Shown here piece after piece: positions 59,997 to 64,000 of a stretch of DNA of 64,000 nt (position 1 is the first letter of the stretch; every line of letters begins with the position of its first letter). The notes below the pieces were generated by a model. The model saw nothing but the letters and a program-made list of their open reading frames with translations. It did not search any database and was not told the DNA's origin. The position numbers were made by a program, and so were the translations under genes. The DNA comes from Lentzea tibetensis. GTDB taxonomy: Bacteria > Actinomycetota > Actinomycetes > Mycobacteriales > Pseudonocardiaceae. Where the stretch lies: positions 1-64,000 of the forward strand of contig NZ_VOBR01000036.1 in the NCBI RefSeq assembly GCF_007845675.1. The letters are read 5' to 3'.

Positions 59997-60911
59997 TCAC
60001 CCGGTATCTCTCGCCCTGGGCGTCATGGTCGCCACCGAACTGCGCGGCGCCGCGCACTGCCGGTTGCCACTCGGCGTCCGAGCGGCGTGTACAACCCCGG
60101 CTGCCAAGATCAACGAGTTCGGTTCCCGCATTCGCGGCTCGATCCGGGTCAGCAACTCGTGCGCCTGCTGAGGTTCGAAGTCCCTTCCGAGCAACCAGAC
60201 TTCCTGCGTGAGGTAGCCACACCGCCGGGATGAGTAGATCTCGCCGGTGCGCGGGATGAAACCGAGCCGCCACGGCCCGTCTCGGTCCGTCGGCTCCGCC
60301 CACGGCGAGTCGTCGTCGCCGTCGCGACGCCACCGCTCGCCGTAGACGTCCCCGTCGACGACCGAGATACCGCGATCACCGCGGCCGCGCCGCGTGTCGG
60401 TCGCCAGGAAGTTGTCCTCCGGGCCGAGCACCACCACGCTCGCGGGGACCTCGGGCGATCGCGCCCAGCCCTCGGCGGCCGCGCGCAGTACCCCGGAAGG
60501 CGGGTCGAGGCCGATCACGAAGTCGCGGAGCACGTGCTGCAGCGTCACGGTCTCGTCGAGCAGGATCGCCAGCTCGGCCTGCCGCGTGATGGCGGTGTCC
60601 AGCGCCGCGGTCGCCGCCCGGCGTTCTCGGCGGCCGGGCAGCCGTCCTCGGGTGGACGCGGCGGCGAGACGGGTCCGCTGTGCCGCGATCGCGGTTTCGG
60701 CGGGCATGAGTCTGCGGCGCACGTCCGCGGCGACCGCGCGCAGCAGGCCTTCCAGCCTGAGCAGGTCTGCGGCCGCGTCCACGCTCAGGCCGACGTCGCC
60801 CTGGTCGCGTATCCACCGCGCCATCGGTTCCGGTAGCGGGTCGGTGTGCGCCCCGAGTCGGAGCTCCGGCCCAGTCCTCGTGTGACGCCAGGTCGGGTGA
60901 TGCGGTGACAT
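59997..60911 (-). CDS. Coiled-coil protein of unknown function
   Basis: 304 residues. The middle (residues about 45-135: DAAADLLRLEGLLRAVAADV, ETAIAAQRTRLAAASTRGRL, ALDTAITRQAELAILLDETV) is a helical coiled coil. The later part (VVVLGPEDNFLATDTRRGRG, VYGERWRRDGDDDSPWAEPT, EVWLLGRDFEPQQAHELLTR) is globular. No signal or membrane segment. Leftward, at the outer edge of the envelope cluster. I see no family. Confidence 0.62.
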   Translation of the reverse strand: MSPHHPTWRHTRTGPELRLGAHTDPLPEPMARWIRDQGDVGLSVDAAADLLRLEGLLRAVAADVRRRLMPAETAIAAQRTRLAAASTRGRLPGRRERRAATAALDTAITRQAELAILLDETVTLQHVLRDFVIGLDPPSGVLRAAAEGWARSPEVPASVVVLGPEDNFLATDTRRGRGDRGISVVDGDVYGERWRRDGDDDSPWAEPTDRDGPWRLGFIPRTGEIYSSRRCGYLTQEVWLLGRDFEPQQAHELLTRIEPRMREPNSLILAAGVVHAARTPSGNRQCAAPRSSVATMTPRARDTG

Positions 60912-61959
60912 GCATGTCCTCCCCCGAGGATGTCGGGAGGCCGACCGGTGTGCCGGTGTGCTCTAGGGGGAGCACGGTCGTCAGCGCACGGCACGCCGGT
61001 CGGCGTCTCCTGCACAAGGCCAGCAGTGGACGTGCCGGCCGGAGGCTGGACGACCTGATCCCTCCCAGGCCCGGCCGTCCAGCCGTACCTCGTGCTCACC
61101 CGGTTGCGGGCACGAGGCCATGACACACGGGTCGGCGGCGGTCGTGGTCGGGACACGAGCGCCGCCGGCCCGTCCGCATGGACTGGGGCCGTCGACGGGC
61201 CGTGCGAACGCTCATTCCGCTGCCTTTCTCGTGCTCGTCGTTGCCAAACCTCGCGAGTCCCGCGGCCTTGGTCGACATTTCAGGAATTGGCCCAGCAAAG
61301 CCAGAGGCTCAGGGGTTTGATTCCGGCACGAGACCCTCCGATCCCGGGCCGACGACAGCAACCATAAGGCAAACGACGGTGATGTCAACTTAGAACGAAT
61401 GGTTTGAGCTACCTATTTCTCGGGTGACGGTGAAATGCGGGATACCCCGTAGCTGCAAACAGGCGACCCCGTATCAGCTGGGTGAACGCGCCTATCACTA
61501 GGGGCCTCCGCTGCTCGGAACGGGGTATTCCGTACCTATTGCGAAATGTCGCATGCCCTGTCGAGGTCCATTCGGATGCAAACGTGAGTGGTGTCAATTG
61601 TCGGTCCTAGCGGTATCTATCTGCGCTAATCACCTCTCTGGAGCGTGCCCGGCTATGTCGTGTCGAGCCAAGGGGTGAGTACGGGCTCTACGGGAAACCC
61701 CGTAGTGGGCTGGCCGTCGACGACTACGGGGATTCGCGAAAGATGCGGGGGAGGGAGCCGCAGCGATTCTGACGTGGTTGAAACCGGAACGTGCGCAGAA
61801 CGGCTCCACACCGCGGCACGCCGCAACGGCCTCGAGGAAACTGCGTGCCAGCGTCGACAAGTCAGCTGTTCAGCGACCATGACTGGGACACCGCGCTCGC
61901 CGTCGGTGACGCGCCGTGTGAACAGGCGTCGGTCCGTGTCACACGACTGCCCACGCTGG
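60912..61959. promoter_or_regulatory. Long intergenic region with ACCCCGTA sites
   Basis: About 1 kb without a convincing gene. The left part must contain the promoter of 59997-60911. From 61380 to 61740 the sequence is less GC-rich and carries at least five copies of ACCCCGTA-like sites in both orientations. It probably marks the border of the mobile element or a control region. Confidence 0.5.
61442..61734. repeat. Dispersed ACCCCGTA operator-like sites
   Basis: The copies are ATACCCCGTAG (61442-61452), GACCCCGTATC (61465-61475), AACGGGGTATTC (61519-61530, reverse), CTACGGGAAACCCCGTAG (61688-61705, an inverted pair) and CTACGGGGATT (61724-61734, reverse). Both orientations in 300 bases suggest a protein-binding region. 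Confidence 0.6.
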
Positions 61960-62185
61960 CCGAACGGCTGGACCTGCACCGCGCGGCCCAAGCCGGATGT
62001 CCTTCGGCCGCGGCGCGCACCACCGCCTGGGCGCGCGACTCGGTCGCATCGAAGCCGAGATCGCGCTGACCGAACTCACCGCGCGATCCCCGCCCGCCCG
62101 CCCGGCTCGCCGTCGATCCGGCCGAACCGTGTTACCAGCCAGCGTCATCACGAACAGCCTGCGAGTCGCGCGTCACACTGGACCC
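61960..62185 (+). pseudogene. Cytochrome P450 C-terminal remnant
   Basis: ERLDLHRAAQ in one frame is followed, after a one-base shift, by SFGRGAHHRLGARLGRIEAE and IALTELTAR, then VLPASVITNSLR. This is the heme-binding loop and last helix of a cytochrome P450. The normal pattern FGxGxHxCxG reads FGRGAHHRLG, so the heme-ligand Cys is replaced by Arg (CGC for TGC, one base). The rest of the gene is absent. It is a dead fragment of a chromosomal secondary-metabolism gene. Confidence 0.75.
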
Positions 62186-62215
62186 GTGGGGATGACGGCG
62201 AAGCCCGTTGGCTCC

Positions 62216-62265
62216 CAGGGCAGGGCAGGGCAGGGCAGGGCAGGGCAGGGCAGGGCAGGGCAGGG
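62216..62265. repeat. Ten tandem CAGGG repeats
   Basis: Ten exact copies of CAGGG in tandem, with no interruption. A five-base unit changes reading frame with each gain or loss. It lies between the P450 remnant and the LuxR-family gene, 134 bases after the latter's stop, so it does not control a start codon. Strand slippage or a G-rich structure is possible. Confidence 0.9.
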
Positions 62266-62398
62266 CCTGCGGCTGAGCACCTCGTCGAACGAACATGGGC
62301 GATGGCGACCCCGCGCCGGGAGACCGTCGCTTGTCGGGTTCGTGTCCTCGGTTCGTCACGAGCTCGGTCGGCTACCCGAAGCTGACGTCTGCTGCGGG

Positions 62399-64000
62399 CT
62401 AGCCGACGGTCGTGCGGTGCTGCTCGCGTACCCAGGTGGCGACGTGCACGCGGGAATTGAGCTTGAGCCTCTTGTGGATGTTGGTCACGTGCGTCTCGAC
62501 CGTGCGGGCCGAGATCCGCAGGATCGTGGCGATCTCCTGGTTGGACTTGCCCGCTGCGATCAACTCGGCGACCTGGTACTCCCGGTCGGAGAGATCTCCT
62601 GGCGGCCGGGTGTGTGCCGTTGTCGTGCGCTGGCGCGGCAGCGTGAGGCTGTGTGCGAGGGCCAGGGCGTCGGGCGTGCACAGGGCTTCGCCCTCGGCGA
62701 TCGCGGTCTCGAACTCGTTGTCCCCGATCTCACCGCGGCACACGAACTGGATCTGCTCCTGCACACGTCGGAACGCCTGCAGGCCGTGCACGGTGGCGTG
62801 CGCGGCGGCCTGCATTCGGTTCGCCACGCCGAACAACGTGCCCGCGAGCCGGTGCTCGCCGCGGTTGGCGGCGATCAGGGCGAGCAGCCACGAGGTCCAG
62901 GCGAGGCCCCAGTTGTCGTCCATCTCGTGCTGGATCCGAAGTGCCTGGTGAGCCAGGCGCAGTGCTTCGGTGAGGTCGCCGTGGAGCAGCTGTGTGAGTC
63001 CGCTGGCCCATAGTGCCCACGAGATGCACCACTGCGCACCGGCGGTGTTCGCGGAGTCCAACGCGCGTGCGGACGCGGCGAGCGCGGTGTCCGCATCGCC
63101 CAGGAACGCGGTGGCGAACGCCGCGAACAGCGTCGTCATGTGCGCGTCGCCGTGCTGGCCCGCGGCGCGGAAGGCGCCTTCCGCGCGCGCGAACAGCGAC
63201 AGGCACTCGCTCGCGCGCCGTGGGTCGGGTTCGGCCATCAGCAGTCGGGTGCCGGAGGCGAACAGCACGAGGCCGTTGGTGTCGTGGCAGCCAAGGGCCC
63301 GCGCGCCGTTCTCCGCGCGGGCGAGCAGCGGCGTGGCCACTTCGGCGTGCCCTTGGGTCAGCGCGATCCAGGCCCGCAGCGCCAGCGCGGCGACCTGCAG
63401 GGGCCCGATCGAGCTGGCGGGATCGTCCATGCCGAGGGCGAGCATGCGGTGCGCTTCGTTGATCAGACCGGCGTGGTAGTGGAACCGGGTCCGCGTCGCG
63501 TTGACCGCCAATTCCAGACCGCGCTCGCGCTGCTCCGTCGCAACGAAGTGCTCTTGGGCAGCACGCAGGTTCGCGAGTTCGGTGCGCATCCGCCTGATCC
63601 ACACGACCTCGTCGGGGCCGAGCCATTGCTGGGCGCCTTGCTCGACAAGCGCGGCGTAGTAGTCGGCGTGGGCCTGACGAGCGGTGTGTTCGGTGCCGGC
63701 CTTGGCGAGCAGTTCATGCCCGTACTGCCGGATGATCTCCAGCATGCGATAGCGGGTACGGCCGTTGAGCTTCTCGACCTCCAGCAGCGATGTGCGGACC
63801 AGGCGAGTGAGCAGGTCGAAGACATCATCGGGCGCGATCTCGTGCCGTGCACAGATGGTGCGGGCGGCATCGAGGTCGAACCCGCCCTCGAACACCGAGA
63901 TCACCGACCAGGTCAGCTGCTCAGTGCTGGTGAGCAACCGGTAACTCCAGTCCAGGGTGCCGTGCAGGGTGCGGTGGTGCCGCTGCTCGGATGGGCCGTC
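62399..64000 (-). CDS. LuxR-family regulator with TPR-like region, partial
   Basis: At least 533 residues are visible, and the gene continues beyond the right edge. The first part (LHGTLDWSYRLLTSTEQLTW, FEGGFDLDAARTICA, LVRTSLLEVEKLNGRTRYRM, IRQYGHELL) is the winged-helix end of an AfsR/STAND-type NTPase. A TPR-like repeat region follows. The C-terminus is a LuxR helix-turn-helix (LSDREYQVAELIAAGKSNQE, ISARTVETHVTNIHKRLKLN). It is chromosome-like in type, related to large ATP-binding regulators of the LuxR group. The ATPase motifs would lie outside the window. Confidence 0.88.
   Translation of the reverse strand, partial: DGPSEQRHHRTLHGTLDWSYRLLTSTEQLTWSVISVFEGGFDLDAARTICARHEIAPDDVFDLLTRLVRTSLLEVEKLNGRTRYRMLEIIRQYGHELLAKAGTEHTARQAHADYYAALVEQGAQQWLGPDEVVWIRRMRTELANLRAAQEHFVATEQRERGLELAVNATRTRFHYHAGLINEAHRMLALGMDDPASSIGPLQVAALALRAWIALTQGHAEVATPLLARAENGARALGCHDTNGLVLFASGTRLLMAEPDPRRASECLSLFARAEGAFRAAGQHGDAHMTTLFAAFATAFLGDADTALAASARALDSANTAGAQWCISWALWASGLTQLLHGDLTEALRLAHQALRIQHEMDDNWGLAWTSWLLALIAANRGEHRLAGTLFGVANRMQAAAHATVHGLQAFRRVQEQIQFVCRGEIGDNEFETAIAEGEALCTPDALALAHSLTLPRQRTTTAHTRPPGDLSDREYQVAELIAAGKSNQEIATILRISARTVETHVTNIHKRLKLNSRVHVATWVREQHRTTVG

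Noticed and set aside
62216-62265. CAGGG tract as a CRISPR-like or coding repeat
   Set aside because: There are no spacers and the five-base unit breaks any frame.
61997-63013. 338-codon plus-strand frame across P450 remnant, CAGGG tract and LuxR antisense
   Set aside because: Only the first 60 codons match P450. The rest is repeat translation and antisense of the LuxR gene.

Overview
The window is high-GC actinomycete DNA with strong codon bias. Gene content resembles the Pseudonocardiaceae (Actinosynnema, Saccharothrix, Lentzea, Amycolatopsis relatives): a Replic_Relax protein, a PrgI/VirB4/TraG-type transfer apparatus, a Tad-type pilus cluster and DUF3558-like lipoproteins. The family placement is inferred from content, not from a search. 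I saw no rRNA, tRNA or CRISPR array.

Left flank (1-9.1 kb). This is an insertion-sequence graveyard on a chromosome-like background. It holds an IS1182-like fragment, a truncated IS1634-like transposase, an IS256-family copy with three frameshifts, an IS630-family copy bounded by TA dinucleotides with several frameshifts, and a truncated IS5-family transposase. Between them are two near-duplicate leader-like small peptide genes, a small secreted protein, a branched-chain-amino-acid-type binding lipoprotein, two translationally coupled small Cys-rich genes and a STAS-domain protein.

Mobile element, transfer half (9.1-31.7 kb). A tyrosine integrase and an excisionase-like protein abut the truncated IS5 transposase. 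A second tyrosine recombinase is joined tail-to-tail to a truncated C5 DNA methyltransferase at a palindrome. Then come an N4/N6-type DNA methyltransferase, a paralogue-like protein without the PPY motif, and a forward operon: sigma-like protein, pilin-like protein, VirB6/TrbL-like membrane protein, PrgI-like protein, VirB4 ATPase, TraG/VirD4 coupling ATPase, Replic_Relax protein and a transglycosylase-NlpC/P60 wall hydrolase. A ParB-like protein, a RAMA-domain protein, a double winged-helix protein and decayed phage head genes follow.

MoxR/VWA operon (31.9-37.6 kb). A reverse-strand operon encodes a MoxR AAA ATPase with an N-terminal winged helix, a VWA protein with an HExxH-type site, and six small proteins. 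The winged helix resembles the C-terminal one of the protein at 29.4 kb. This is the best candidate here for a poorly described system. A 1.3 kb gene-poor stretch with a 12-bp iteron-like array lies upstream.

Tad pilus and envelope half (38.9-60.9 kb). A reverse-strand cluster encodes a LysM-BTAD regulator, three TadE/TadG-like proteins, a Flp pilin, TadC, TadB, the TadA/CpaF ATPase, a CpaE-like protein, a CpaB-like SAF protein, a secreted protein and a lipoprotein. A prepilin peptidase gene faces a GGDEF-HxlR fusion tail-to-tail. Next is a chain of overlapping genes for membrane-anchored, lipoprotein and secreted proteins, including a degenerate L,D-transpeptidase-like one.

Right flank (60.9-64 kb). 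It carries repeated ACCCCGTA sites, a decayed cytochrome P450 C-terminus whose heme Cys reads as Arg, a ten-copy CAGGG tract, and a LuxR-family regulator that runs off the window.

Taken together, 9.1 kb to about 60 kb reads as one integrative conjugative element that combines a type IV secretion mating channel with a Tad-type pilus. Its right attachment site was not identified.
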